Shown here: positions 21,062 to 33,379 of the stretch, in pieces
Numbering within the stretch: position 1 is the stretch's first letter
Layout of the letters: every line of letters starts with the position of its first letter
From: Crotophaga sulcirostris
Lineage: Eukaryota > Chordata > Aves > Cuculiformes > Crotophagidae
Assembly: GCA_013397455.1 (NCBI GenBank)
Contig: VYZB01000271.1
Span: 273,008 to 337,007 of the forward strand
Reading direction: 5' to 3'
Length of the DNA: 64,000 bases
Notes under the pieces: generated by a model
Seen by the model: only the letters and a program-made list of their open reading frames with translations
Database searches by the model: none
What the model was told of the DNA's origin: nothing
Program-made: the position numbers and the translations under genes

Positions 21062-24000
21062 TCATCTGTCCTAGATGAGGATAGACGTTCATTGGGAGGA
21101 CGATATAGAGCACGCATGTGTGACCTGGGCTGTGCTGCTGAGTAGAGGAGCAGGGGCTTTGTGCTTTGGGGCACAAACCAGCACTTTTACCATTATTAAT
21201 AAGGAAAGGTAATGCAAGGGACCCCCATGGCAAGACACATCTTTGCCTCGCAGTGAACTCCTCTCAGCCTCAGCATATGGGGGTCTATGCTCAGAGACAC
21301 TTTTTTAACAGCTTAAAGGGACTTCCTTGAGGACAGGGCTCAAGGTAAGGGCTGAGCCTGTTTTGACTGTGGAGTGGGGTCTCCTGTAATGCCTGTGCTT
21401 ATCTCTTCGTATTCCCACGTGTGGCGGATGGTGCTGGGTTGATTTGTCTGTGTGAGTCAGGCTCTTTGGCAGTGAGTTCAGAGCTGAGCTTTGCAGCCAG
21501 CTGTAATCATATCTCTTCAGGGCATGCACACGCATGCGCACGCGCCTCTCCCTTCACATGTCTTGCTCTGCTTTCTCCTCCTTGGGAGGAAGCTAATCTC
21601 CTCCACAGCCCTCACCCATCAGAGCAGATTAGAGCAGCTCTCGGCTCCTCCTGTGCTGCGGAGGAATTGCCAGGATCAGAGGCTTGGATCATAGCTGCAG
21701 GGGATGATCCCTCTTTTGGTAAGCCTGGATGAGAAAGGTGGTGTGCAGTTATTCTGCATCAGTGGAGTGTGCTAGAGAAGATGCACTCTCCTCTGGTCCC
21801 CAGAGTCAATGGGAGCTGTGCTGAGTTCTACTCAAATGGAAGATGCTCGTGTACACTTCTGTAAGCAATGAAGTGACTCAGGTTGCCCACTCAGTCTTCT
21901 CTTTCCACAGACTGTTCCCAAAGTCCCTCCGGATGTGTCTGAAGCAGCCTAAATAAGACCTGTGCACACTGTGCTCTGAGGTGGGGGCTGTACTGAGCAG
22001 CTCAGGAAAAAAAAAAATAGGCCATTGCTTTTCTCACGCAGGCAGACATTTAAAGAGCCTGTGCGGGAGGAGTGTGGGCATGTGGCTAAATCAGAAGTGA
22101 GGAGCTGTCCCTCCCTTGGCACCTCACCTGCCTTGCATGAAATGGGGATGCTGGGAAGCCAGGATGCAGGCTGGCTGGCTTTTTTTGGTAGCTTGGTGGC
22201 ACTGGCTTCGTGCAGTGCTCCTATCATCCAGCAGAAATCACTAGGGTGAAGCAGCTTGCTTTCTGCTCTGACTTTCTGTCTAGTGTTGCCAAAATGGCTC
22301 GGTGTTTTTACCCCTGCTCCCAGAAAGGTCCATGGCAAAACTTGCTTACCTGTAGGGGGATTAGGTAATCAGCCTCACAGGAATCCCTGCCTTGCTCCCG
22401 GATTGCTTCTCCATCTAAATGCCCAGGCAAAGCATCTATCTTTGTGTTCCAACCTGAGATGCTGTCTCTTCACTAATTAAATGAGGAATAGAATCGCTTT
22501 ATATTTGTCAGCTGATTTCAAATTAAAAAGGGACCTATAGGACCAAGAAGAACCTTATCCTCCCTTTGGGGATCGCCTTCCTTTTTATTTAAGTTTTTTT
22601 TGCAGACTGATAATTCCATCTGAAGGTCTCCTGCGATACTGCGGTAACCCTTGGATGCTATTCAAGTGCATCCTGGCCCCTGGTGTGTGCTCATTGCCTC
22701 CTAATTGCTCTAAATAAGTTGGGAATGATGAAATTAAAGTTCCATTGATATCAGGCAGCCCTGGCACACTGCAGTTCCAGGCATGTTAGGGAAGTGGACA
22801 GATGGGGAGATGTTAGGATAATAGGTATTAAATGCAGATTTTACCCTGTTTGGGATCCTGATCTAAGCACAGGTCAATTTCTTCGTGCAGCAGGTTCAGC
22901 AGCTTCCATGCTTGTGCCCCAGCTGAGCATTTGGCAGGGGTTGGTTATGTACAGGACATAAAACTGAACGACCTCCCTTGGCTCCCCAGAGATTTCTGGA
23001 TAGTGTGTTCTCCTGGGGCAAGGACATGCAAAATAACCCAAGGCCACACAGTATCCTCAATCTGTAAATCCTCAGTTGCCAGTTTTTGGGGCAGTGTGGT
23101 CAAACTGAAGCAAGCAGGTGCAGGCTGTTGGGGCTGTGCTCTTGCATCAAACAGGCAGGGCTTGTCCTGCATTCACTCCCTTAATTTGTAATGGATTGAA
23201 AGCAGAGTTTTGAGTCCTGGCATTGAACCCAGAAGGTGTCCTGCCCTGGTGAGCAGGAAAGCTGGCCTGGGAGTGGCATCCCTTGCTCCTCCTGCCCTGC
23301 CTGGGAAAGCAGCCCTTGTCCCAGGGTTGGGCGGTGCTGGCTGGGATGATGGAGATGTGGGGAGGATGTGGGAGATGGTGGGGCTGGCTGGTGTTATTCA
23401 GTAGCTGCTTTCATCCTCTACTCACCTGGAAATGCTGCTGTCTTTATTTTTGTTTGTTCTGAAATAAGAGAAACTTGATTTTCAGTGTATGTAGTCAAAG
23501 GGGATAGAATGATACTTTGTTCTTGTGCTCTGTAGGAGCAGAGTGGCCTGGATGGGACCTGAATCTGGATCCTAAGCAAAGGCAGTTTTATGACAATCTG
23601 TTCCCAGCCGGAATAGTCTCATCACATAACCAAATCATGGGGCACACAGACCAACAATTCAACACTCATCCCTGTGACTAAGTAACCCGTCCCTGATCCC
23701 ACAGTGAGAGCTGCCCAGGTGTAGTGACTCAAGAGGAGCATCTTGGCCAAAGAACTCTGGTTTTGGAGCCTGCAGGGGAGGGTGGCTGGTCCCAGGGCTG
23801 CAGGTGAGGATGAGCTTCACCAGTCTGCAAGCATGTGTCTGTGTAGCCTTGCAGATGTGTCCAGTTTTGTGACTGCAGTTAATAGTCTTCTGAAGACGGA
23901 TGGCAGGTACAGTACAGCAGTTCTCTTTCCAGAGAAATGCCAATCATTTTAATCACTTGCCTAAGATTTGGGTCAAGTCCAGCCACCTGGCTTTGGATAA

Positions 24001-24999
24001 TAACTCTCCCAAGGCTTCTTGAGCTAGTCTTGTGAAGCATTGGTGTTATCAGGACACTTGAAATGGATGGGAGGTGCACCGACGTGGCAGCCAGCTGGCC
24101 TGCAGGATGCATGGCTGCTTGCAAAGTGATGGAAAGTTACATTTGCTCAATCTGAGCCAATTCTATTCTTGTATCTGGCCTTGGCTGTGACTTTAGCTTC
24201 CCCATGGCTCGTCGGATGCTCACCCTATGACATGCTCACCTGGGGACCTATTGCACAGGCTTTTGGTTGAGATAGCAGAATCCCTTGCTCTGGGCAGCCC
24301 TCCAGGCTCAGGGCTGATCTTTCAGAGGAGTTCAAGACCTCTTGCACATTTAAAGACCAAAGGAGTCAATTCATGACCCACTGGTCTGACCTGCTCCAAA
24401 AAGAAGCCAGAAAGTGTCCCCTGCTGATTCCATTGTCAAGTAACTCTGGGCACACTCAAGCACGTGGTTCCCAAAAACACAGGAGCTGCAGGGTCTCAGC
24501 TCTGCTGGCAGACAGGAGAGGTCCCTGGAGCTGCAAAGGAGCAGCCATCTGTTCCTACCCGGGGCATTTGGAGCAGTCCTTCGAGTAAGGGTGCTCCTGG
24601 AGTGCCTGGGCTGGCTGGTGCTCCTGGCACCCTGCTCTAGGAGGGAGCTGCATGGAGTGAAGCAGTCTGTTTGCAGGAGGGATCATGGACACTGCCTTGG
24701 GCTGGTCCCAGTGACAGACTGTTCAAATCTCTGACATGTGGTACCTCCAAGCAAACAGCTCGTGCTGCAGGAGGTGGTTACAGCGGCTGTAAATTCCTAC
24801 AGGCAGGAGACACCTTGGGTTTGAAGAGGTTTGGGTGTCAATTCCTTGAGTTAACCTCCTCAAAAGGATCTACAAGCTGTAGGGATTTTAGTGTGGTACT
24901 ATTCGTGCTTCGCATTGAGTGAGTCAGTCTGCCTGTGCTGTGCTCCTGTTCGGGGGTGCCCTCCCACCCATCTCTCCTGTTCCTTCTGCTTGGGTTAGA
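21062..24999. other. CR1-free noncoding DNA, left part
   Basis: No gene recognised. It contains the alternating purine-pyrimidine, NRF1-like tract at 21522-21545 and a T-rich tract at about 22580-22603. A minus-strand donor-like CTACAG|GTAAGC at about 22344-22355 has no convincing acceptor partner. Confidence 0.45.
21522..21545. promoter_or_regulatory. NRF1-like motif in a perfect alternating purine-pyrimidine tract
   Basis: Twenty-four bases of unbroken purine-pyrimidine alternation, including CGCATGCGCA, close to the NRF1 palindromic consensus, and five CpG. Such tracts also favour Z-DNA. No other promoter feature is visible nearby. Confidence 0.45.
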
Positions 25000-27900
25000 A
25001 ACATCCCCTCTAGTCGCAGCCCCTCTGCCGTTGTACTCACAGCCCAGCATACTCAATTATTGACAAAAGCCAATGCGTGTGCTGGTCTGTGCTGCGACCT
25101 TGAGATGCTCTCTCAGTGAACCCTCCTGCTTTTGTGTTGGCTGGAGCTGAGTTAATCCCTTTCCCCTTGCCTTGTGTGCATGTCAGCTCATCTCTGCTCT
25201 TGCCTCGCCTTCCCCTGCTTCCCCTTCCTCTTGGCTGCTTCCAGGAGGTGACTGCCTCTGGGCTCAGTGCCTTGGGCTGGGATAGGTCTATGCCAGTTCC
25301 CACCAAGAGCCATCCCCTTCTCTGCATCACTGAGCACAGCACGGCACATCCTTGGACCTGCAAGGGTCCTGGTGCCACTCACCAGCAAATGAGCTGGGCA
25401 CTGCCACGGTGCTGGAGCAAAGCGGAGGCGCAGGGCATGGCTGGCTCATCCGTGCAGGCATGCGAGGGCTTGACTAGTGCTAAAATTGGTTGCTTCTGCC
25501 CTGCAAGGTGGAGGAGGAAGGAACAGTGCTGGGTAGAAAGCCCTGGTGAGCTGGGCTTGGTGTGGGCATAGGAGGAGGAAGGGAGCAGTGCTCCTGCTCC
25601 CAGGAGAAGCCATGGGAACTGTCACACTGTATGACCCCTCTTTTTGGCAGCTGCAGCCAACAGTAGCTTGGCTATCATTGGCTGAAGAAGGCTGATGAGG
25701 CACCAGGGCTTGTTTTGCTACCAGGAACTGCTTGATTGCTCCAGACAACTGCCTTGCTGGTCTTTGCTGTGTGGAGCCTGGGCAAGGCTTGGTCTGGGGA
25801 GCTTCATTTCTGGGGAACAGATTCCTTGGGTTTGCTCCAGCTGAGTGCTGTTGTGGTGGTGCAGTTTGTCACACTAGGACTCTGCTAACTGGACCAAACT
25901 TCAGTATCCTAAGGGCTTTGCATCCCCTCCAAACCAGGCAGGTCTCAGAGACCCTGTCTGGCACTGAGCAGAGCTGGTCCCCACTTACCCCAGGTGCCCA
26001 GAGATGTCCTGGCATTGCCCTGCAGCGCAGTAAGTGGAAGGAATGACTTGTTTTCCTGTCTTGTTCCCTCCTGGCTGAGATTTCATGGAGCCTTTCACCC
26101 AGAGGTGAAGTCACTCACCGTGGCCACCTTTAGCAGCTGCTTCTCTGCATTGTGGGTTGTAAATGTCCCCTTAATTTAGTGCCTGCAGTGCACTAAAGCA
26201 GCAACCTCATCACAGCCTCTGCATAATAACCAAAGAGGTTCTGGATCCTTTGCTCTGGCACAAGGCTGCTCTCCTTGACTGCTGTAGCCACAAAGGCTGA
26301 TGTCTCCCTTACCCCTTGTGCCTCTGCCCCATCCCTGATGTGTGCCACAGCCAGGTCTGCTCCTGCAGGTGGCACGAGGCTGGTGCCTCTGCCACCTCTG
26401 TGCTTCGGATGAGGGCAGGAAAGGCAGCAGGATCATGCCTCTGTGGTCAGAGATGCAGCAGGGGCTCCCTGCATGGCTCTGGGGTCCTGCCCCATCCCCC
26501 TCAGAGCAGGTCACCAGAGCTTCCTCGCTTCCACCAGCCTGCCCCAACACTGAGCCTCCCCATCACTTGCTTTTGAAAGATACTCCCTGTTATATAGAGA
26601 TATTTAGCCTAATCCAGCAAGGCAGGTCAGTCAAGGCAGTAATGCACTCGCTTCCCAAATGTTTCATTTCTTTTAGCTAAACTTACTTGTGAAAGGTGTT
26701 TTTTCTCCTTCACAGAAGAGAATAACAACTCTGACCTTGAGGAGAGAAATGATGAGGGTTCAGAGTTTTCCTTCTTTTTCTTTTTGTTGCTATTTTTCTT
26801 GCAAAATATTCAAGTTGAGAAGGATTTTTTGCTTAAACAATTTATGCCTAGTGGATAGATTTATTCCATTCAGCTGCCAACCAGAAGAAAGCCCCATTAT
26901 TCCCCGTGGCATGGCTTCTTTTTCCCTCAATACTCATAAATACTCGTTGCTAAATCAGAGTTTCTACTTTATGCAAGCACCAGGGACTAGATACTCCTGC
27001 CCTGTTCCAGGTGCTGGATGTGCTGCCTTGTAACCACCTCACCTCCTTTGCTGATGTGGCCCCAGGTAGCCTGAGTGGTGCTCAGGACCTGCTCCTAAAT
27101 CTCCTTCTGTCTCCTCATGCCTGATCCCATTCTGCTCCCACATTATTTCCGTCTCTCAGGGATAAAGGCTGTGTAAAAATTGCTTTTTTTGAATGTCCTG
27201 GCACCATGAGGTGCTTTGTAGGCAGCACTTCCAAATCCCACCTGGCTGCTACCTCCCACGCCTCTGCTCCCAAGCCAACACCCCACTGACCTGGCTTTTA
27301 GCAGGAACTGGGCAGAAAATGGATTTCCAGGCTGGCTGGCTGGTTTAGCATCGTTCCTTCAAGGGAGAAAGGGGAAATGTGTAGGTTCAGTTTGGTTCTG
27401 AATGATTTATTTGACTGAATGTGGCAGAAATGCAAAGTGAATGTTTGGGCTTGACAGCGGAGTTTGTTTGAATTGGGGGTAGAAAAAGAGAGAGGTGATC
27501 TTAAAATGAAAAGTGGACTCAGAGGGAGGGAAAAAGGGAAATGTTTTCTTTTAAACACAGCAAACCTGCCTGTTTTAAATGCTGATTGATCACTTAATAT
27601 TCTTTTCTGAAACGCTGTTCCACATGACAAGGCACGTTTTCCAGGGCTGGGATGGATGCAGCCACGTGCCTCACGGGTGAGTTTGGCTGCAGTAGCTCGG
27701 CGCATCACCCGCCTGCCTCAGTTTCCCTTCCCTCATCTGCACCCCATGCAGCTCATCCATGAGTTTTGGGGAGCCTTCTCTGCCTTCATCCCTGCTGGGG
27801 TGGGCTAATGTAGGAGATCCATGTGCTGCTGCATCTGTTCTCAAGAGATTTAATTGAGACCTTGGCTGAGATCTCCAAACTCATTGCAGTAGTGAGCCTG

Positions 27901-29540
27901 AGGTAGCATCCCTTTCCTGACAGGCAGCTCGCTGGCTCTTTACTACTTTAGATTTCTTTTAGAGCTCAGATTATCAGCCTGCTCACCTCTCTGCTAACAC
28001 AATGTTTTGGGAACAGATGGGCTTAATTTCCGATTGCCGCCCCCTGAACTTGGAGGAGGTTGAGTTTGGAGCGAGTCTGCCTCTTATTCCATGTGACTCC
28101 ATCCAGGCAGCCAGGTCTGCCCTGCCCCTGCAGACACGTAGCCTCCTGCTAAGGACTCAGCAAACACCCCTTTGTGCTAAGGAGGGCTCTCTGAAATAAG
28201 ATTTTCTCTCTTAGCAGATAAATCTGTCTCTGTGTTACCTTAGCAGTAGCAACAGCTGAGCATCATCTTACGGCTGGATACTGGCGAGATGCTTAGTCTA
28301 AGCTCCATCTAATCCTCTTTCATCTAGCAATCGGGGTAGTGATCTTGAAAAAACAGGTTTTCTGACACCAGCCTTGGCATTTTGTTGTGCGTGCACGTGC
28401 TGGAAGGGTAATGCTCCTGCGCTATCTCGATGCTGCTGCCCCCGAACTGAGCCAGAGGCAAAAGGGAAAAGAAATCAAACTTAAATTTCTAACCTGAACT
28501 CTGCACCTGCCTTGTGGATTTCAGGTTCAGATGTTAGCACTTATTTTCATAGGATTTTGTAGCACGTGCTTTCCTTACCTGGCTTCTTGTGGAACTTAAA
28601 CCAGCTTTTTATAACCATGACTTTGGGTTGGACTAAAAGTTTGGGGGTTTTTTTGAGAGTGCCCTCCTGCATGTGTCCTGTTTATCTTCTTTCTCCTGCA
28701 CCCTGGGGATCCTGCAGCTCTTTGGGTAGCAATAGCAAACTTAAACCAAAATTAAAATATTTCCATTTCCTTCCTGTGTTGAGGCCTTGAATTCAAGGCA
28801 GAGTTGAGGGCTGTTGGACTTGGGCATGAAAACTCTTGGACTGTGAAATTTGTAATCAAAACTGGGTTCCTGCTTGCTGAAAGTGGGAGCCTCGTGTGCG
28901 TGGCTCAACAGGCTTGTTGCTCCTCAGCATCACCATGTCAGGCCTCAGGGAGTAGGGGTGGAGTCACCTGGCTGTGGTCCTGGCACAAGGCAGTGGCTGG
29001 GACTAGCACCCAGGACAAGCCTCCCATGACCTCCGGAAGTGGGAGAGGAGTCATGGGGGTGTTTGCTCTTGGTAAGACCTGCTCAGTGCTGAACTAGTTC
29101 CCAGCTGGCTTAGAACACATCCCTGGGATCTGATTTTGGCCAGTTCTTCCATGAACATCATCCCTCCTTGAGCAAGAGAGGTCAGGTGAGCGAAGCCTTC
29201 CTCGATGTCTGTCTGCCGGTGCTGCTGTGGTGTGGGCTGGTTACAGTGGTCGATGGCTGTGGGTGGGAGGGAGAAACCCCTCCTGGATGTGCTCTCCAGC
29301 AGGGCAGCTTTCTTGGCTTGGATTTTCTGCTGGTGTGATGCTTCAGGTGTCCTCCTGCTTATCTCTTGTGTGGCCACTGGCATGGGCAGCCCTGTGTCAG
29401 TGATCAGATGGACTGGTGCACCTTGAAAGAAGGGCAAGAGGAGATGAAAACTCTTACATGGGAGAGCGAAGTCAGGGAATGTACCTGACACCAGTCAACC
29501 AGTACTCCAGGGCTGTGTGCCACCACCACCTTAACCTAGA
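25000..29540. other. CR1-free noncoding DNA, right part
   Basis: No gene recognised. 26690-26960 is T/A-rich with a small direct repeat 'actcataaatactcgtt'. 27330-27600 is purine-rich on the plus strand ('gagggagggaaaaaggg'). 28000-28100 and 28200-28340 look like ordinary single-copy sequence that could be conserved. Splice-like motifs exist but do not pair into a convincing exon. Confidence 0.45.
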
Positions 29541-29709
29541 TGAAGCCCTGGCATAGGCTGCCCAGGACAGTGGGGGAGTCCCCATCCCTGGAGGTATTAA
29601 AAAATGTGTAGATGTGGCACTCTGGGACATGGTTTAGTAGGCACGGTGGTGTTGGGCTCATGGTTGGACTGGATGATCTTAAAGGTCTTTTCCGACCTTT
29701 GATTCTAAT
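29541..29709 (+). mobile_element. CR1 LINE 3' fragment (type B)
   Basis: Sense sequence from 'tgaagccctggcataggctg' through 'gtccccatccctggagg', 'ggacatggtttagtaggc', 'acggtggtgttgggctc' and 'cttaaaggtcttttccgacc' to 'tttgattctaatc'. About 170 bp. It ends about 90 bp before the candidate exon. Confidence 0.95.
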
Positions 29710-29800
29710 CACTTAACCGTACTTGGCCTCAGTGCCCCCAGAACTGGCTGTTTGTCCCTTCAGCACCTTCTCATGCTCTCCCCATCGTCCTGTCTTGCAG

Positions 29801-29971
29801 GGCTGTACGTCCAGGCCTGAGCGAGGTGCCCTGCTGCTCTGCGTTGGGTCCCATGAGACAGGCAGGACCCCCCTGTCCTTCCCGCGCGGGGCTGCAGCAC
29901 CCCTCTCTCCCTCAGCTGCACGGGAAGCCCCTCCAGCACCTGACACGAAGCTGCAGAGGTCTGCTGCCACG
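29801..29971 (+). other. candidate internal exon of an unidentified transcript
   Basis: A pyrimidine-rich tract ending 'ccatcgtcctgtcttgcag' gives a good acceptor at 29800, and 'ccacg|gtaagtcc' at 29971/29972 is a full-consensus donor. The 171 bases between are GC-rich and open in two of three forward frames, and the length is a multiple of three. In frame with base 29801 it encodes 57 residues rich in Pro, Ala and Ser (starting GCTSRPERGALLLC), with no recognised domain. It could be a coding exon, a noncoding RNA exon or a chance pair of sites. No partner exons are identified. Confidence 0.25.
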
Positions 29972-30220
29972 GTAAGTCCCTGGGCTTTTGCTTTCCTTTC
30001 CTGTGCCACTTCTGGAGAAGGACACTACAGAGTTCACTGTCCTGTTTACTCCATGTGCATCTCCCTGCTGCAGCAGGATGTGCCGCAAAAAAAGGCTTTG
30101 AGCGAGCAGCTTATGCACCGAATAATTCAGGTTTCAGTCAACAGCAACAGCTCACGATTTCAGGTTGTATTTAGCAAGTAGTTTTGGCTGGTGGAAAAAA
30201 AAAAAGTGAAACACTGAAAA

Positions 30221-30249
30221 GTTTCATTTTGACATTTTCGAAATGAAAC
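30221..30249. repeat. perfect 9-bp inverted repeat in AT-rich DNA
   Basis: GTTTCATTT (30221-30229), 11-base loop, AAATGAAAC (30241-30249). It sits in a block with many variants of 'gaaac', 'tttcag' and 'cattttgac', giving overlapping imperfect palindromes. It may be a remnant of an ancient repeat also represented at 11340-11690. Confidence 0.7.
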
Positions 30250-31191
30250 CTTTCAGCCATCTGTTTCAAGATGACATTTCAGTTTGAATTTTTTCTAGGT
30301 TTTTTTTTTTCAGTGTGGGGGGAGAAGCCACCTACAAACAAAACGAAAGCTTCACTTCAGACCAAACAAAATGTTTCATTCAGCCCTGGATTATTATTAC
30401 TGGGGTTTTAAAATTTGGCAAAGAAAAAAAATACTTTAGTCAACCTGAATTACTTTTTCTCAATTTGGCTACCAAAGCAAAAAAACAAGTGAGCACCCAC
30501 CACCCTGTTTTTCCAGCCCAAATCCTCAGGATTTGCTGCCACAGTTGGAAGCGAGAGAGGAGTGGGAGTTACACCAGCATTGCTGGGCTGGTGGGCAGCA
30601 TGAGGGAACTTAGGCAGAGCCAGGAGGAAGGAGCAAGGAGGTGGTGGCTGCACAACCTGCGGGGTTATTGGCTTTGTGCGTGCGAGGGAGTCGGAGCCGC
30701 GAGGCACGTACTATGCATCATTGGGTTTTTTGAGTGAAAGCTTGGGAAGAGCCTGTGGTGGCAGAACATGTTGTACCAATGACTTCGGGGATGGCAGGAG
30801 AGGCTCTGTGGGAGCTAATTTTAGCTACAGCAGAAAAATTGTGCCTGCAAGGAGAGTGTGCTGCACTGAGCCCACCTGGGAGCCGACATCCTCCTGGGAA
30901 TGGGATGAAACCCTGAGGCTGTGCTGGTGGCCACAGGCATGGGTGCCCAGAGCTGTGCTGGCTGCTGCTGAGGATTCAGGGTTCAAGGCAGGTTTCCTCC
31001 AGCCCTCTTTGCTCCCCACAGCGTCCATGCCTGTTATCACAAGTGTTTTCTCTGTCCAGTGTTGGAGAAACTCTATTTTGGGAGAGGGGACTGATGTGAC
31101 ACTGAATGGTCCTTCTGATCTGATCAGAAGGTGTTTGCAGCTGGACCTGTCCTGCACAGCAGGAACCCCTCCAGGAAGGAGACTACTAGGC

Positions 31192-31249
31192 TGGGGAGGG
31201 AGAAGAGTGGGAACGGTTGGGGAAGCAGTGGGGAGGGAAGGGAAGAGGG
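31192..31249 (+). other. G-quadruplex motif (plus strand)
   Basis: From 31219 the order is GGGG, 7 bases, GGGG, A, GGG, AA, GGG, AAGA, GGG (end 31249), with further G-runs to the left at about 31192-31212. This meets the usual rule of four runs of at least three G with loops up to seven bases. Confidence 0.75.
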
Positions 31250-32689
31250 TGGCTGGTTTGAGTGGCATGGAGGGATGGGTTCAAATGTGCCAGCTTGGTT
31301 TGGGGTCGGAAAATGTAGTAAAGTCATGGGAATGAGGGAGAAACCCCATCTCTCAGCAACATGATGGCTTGCAGAAGAGCAACAGTTGGGCACTAAGGGC
31401 CACAAGCTGCCAGTGTGTGGCAAAGGGGGACAGTGCCTTGTGGTGAACAAGACCCAACCCATGGGGCTACAGAAGAAGCCTGCATGGGCTACTCTTGGCC
31501 TCTTATTAACAAGGAGGAGATGATCTGACCCTACTTGCCCAATTCCATCACTGTAAGCTCCTTCCACTGTGCTCTCAGCTCAGTTAAAAGCTGAAGCTCC
31601 CTAATTAGGGGAGGTGACTGCACTATTCATTTACTACACTTCAGTTTATCCCGAATATGACCTTATCAACCATCACATCACAACTGCTGGATGTGGAGGC
31701 ATCTGCTGAAAGGGAGACTGCTTGATGTGGACTGCTGGACTCCTCACTGTGTGGGGCTGCACCTGCGCTATGGTGGCTCATGCCCATTGTCAGGAAGGAG
31801 GAATGGGGAACTGAAATGTAGTGAGAGAGTAGGAGAAACTCAAAAATCGTGCCATAAACAAAATCTGTGCAGCAGCGTAGGGGGGCTGCCGGGATGCATC
31901 CTCTGCTGATTTCCTAGGAGGAGCGTGTTGCTGGCATCTACCTGGCTCCCAGCAGCCTGGGCATGCAGGACTCCCACTCCAGCAGAAAAGCTTCAAATAC
32001 AAAAGGAGTGCCAGGCAGGTGTCTTAATATGTGGTGGGACAGCAGGTGTTTGAGATCTGTTCTCGTGTGCATGCCATGCTTTTGTCAGCACTGGCTCCCT
32101 GCTGAACTGTTACAGGGTTGCTGCCTTTGTTGCAGAGGCAAAAATTGGCTCTTCAGAGCTACATGAGATGAAGGGGGGGTCAAGGGTCCTTGCAATCTGA
32201 ATTGGGTGTCTGCCCTTCTCTGGAGGGGAGCCAGTTGTACCCAAGCCTCTGTCTGCTGTTTTGTAGGTGGCTGTGAACCTCAATTGTGCAAGGAGTGGGG
32301 AGGGTGGTTGGACCTTATGCCTGAGGTCCTTGCGGTGTGCCTGTGCTGGAGCACAGCTCGGCTGCTGGGTCCTTGGGCAGGAACCAGCCTCTGAGACATG
32401 GGGTAGATGCATCGTGGCAGAGCTGATGAGGGTTGTATGTTCCTCTAGGTGATGTGGGCCTGCAAGGTGATGGTAGTTGGCCCTGGGCAGGAGGTGGGTT
32501 GAAGGAAGGAGATTTATCCCACAGGGAATCCCTCCAACCTGTTTTGAGAGGGTCTTTCCCCAGGCCACCAAAACCTGCTGAATCATTTGCCTTTTGTTTT
32601 TGCACTTATTTTTCCCATCTTCCATTCTCTTTCTCCGTTTCCATCTCTCCCTCTCTTCCCCCCCTTCATCTTTATCAGTAGCTAATGAA

Positions 32690-32820
32690 ACAGGCAGGGA
32701 GAAACCCGATTCGTACAGTAATTAAATTTACTTAGAGGGTATTCAGCTGGAGTAATGAGAAGTTTAATTCAAAGATTAGTTTTTTCTTTCATTAATTAAA
32801 AATGGAACAACAGTGCAGTT
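32690..32820. promoter_or_regulatory. AT-rich block with paired TAATTA sites, candidate conserved enhancer
   Basis: TAATTA occurs at 32719-32724 and 32793-32798, with 'agtaatgag', 'agtttaattc' and 'aaagattag' between. The block stands out from GC-rich flanks. Homeodomain factors bind such cores, but motif presence alone is weak evidence. Confidence 0.3.
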
Positions 32821-33379
32821 ACAGTGGGCTGCATTGATCCTCCTTGTGGAAAGCTGCTAATGGAGAAGGAAGGAAGATTTCTCATTTGTCTTCCCTGAGT
32901 GCCCTCCCCACACAGGGATGGATTTATTCTCACCTGTCTCAGTTGATGCCACTGCCCAGGTGTCCCTGGTTCATTAAGGGGCACTTGGAGCAATGGCAGA
33001 GGGGTGGTGGAACGCCCCCCCCCACAGGTCCTATCCCTGATCTATCCTTTCAGCTTAAAAAGGGATTTGAAATATTTGCTGCGAGTGGAAGACTGAAAAG
33101 CAGGTCCCAGCCCACCAGAAGTTTGGGATGGGAGAGCTGTTTTTGTTTCTTGCTAAACAGATTTTGATCCATTTAAATGTTAAATTCATAAACATGTTTT
33201 TAGCCTTTTAAAAGAAGTGATGTGTGAAAGCAGAAATAGCTAAATAAACTGAATAAGTTGTTTCCCATTTGTTAATGCTTTCTGCAGGCTCTTGAGCAAT
33301 GTTAGGACCTCGGAAGTTCTTTGAAGCATGGTTGGACAGGTTGTGTTCCCTTAAAGCAAAGGCATTGGTTTGCTTCTAT

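Larger units (their letters stand above)
29972..33379. other. noncoding DNA with AT-palindromic block, G-quadruplex motif and homeodomain-site-rich block
   Basis: 30190-30480 is AT-rich with a perfect hairpin (30221-30249). 31192-31249 is a G-quadruplex motif. 32690-32820 is AT-rich with two TAATTA sites. 33017-33026 is a run of C. The 219-codon frame beginning at a GTG near 30676 has no recognisable family and runs through the G-rich tract, so it is most likely chance. Confidence 0.5.

Noticed and set aside
22344..22360. Minus-strand splice donor CTACAG|GTAAGC
   Set aside because: Good donor, but no pyrimidine-tract acceptor at a reasonable distance on that strand.
25993..26028. 36-base exon between 'cttaccccag' and 'gca|gtaagtgg'
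   Set aside because: Weak pyrimidine tract and very short; GTAAGT alone is expected several times in 64 kb.
30676..31335. 219-codon plus-strand frame
   Set aside because: It starts at GTG, shows no recognised family and runs through a G-quadruplex tract whose composition suppresses stops; best explained by chance.
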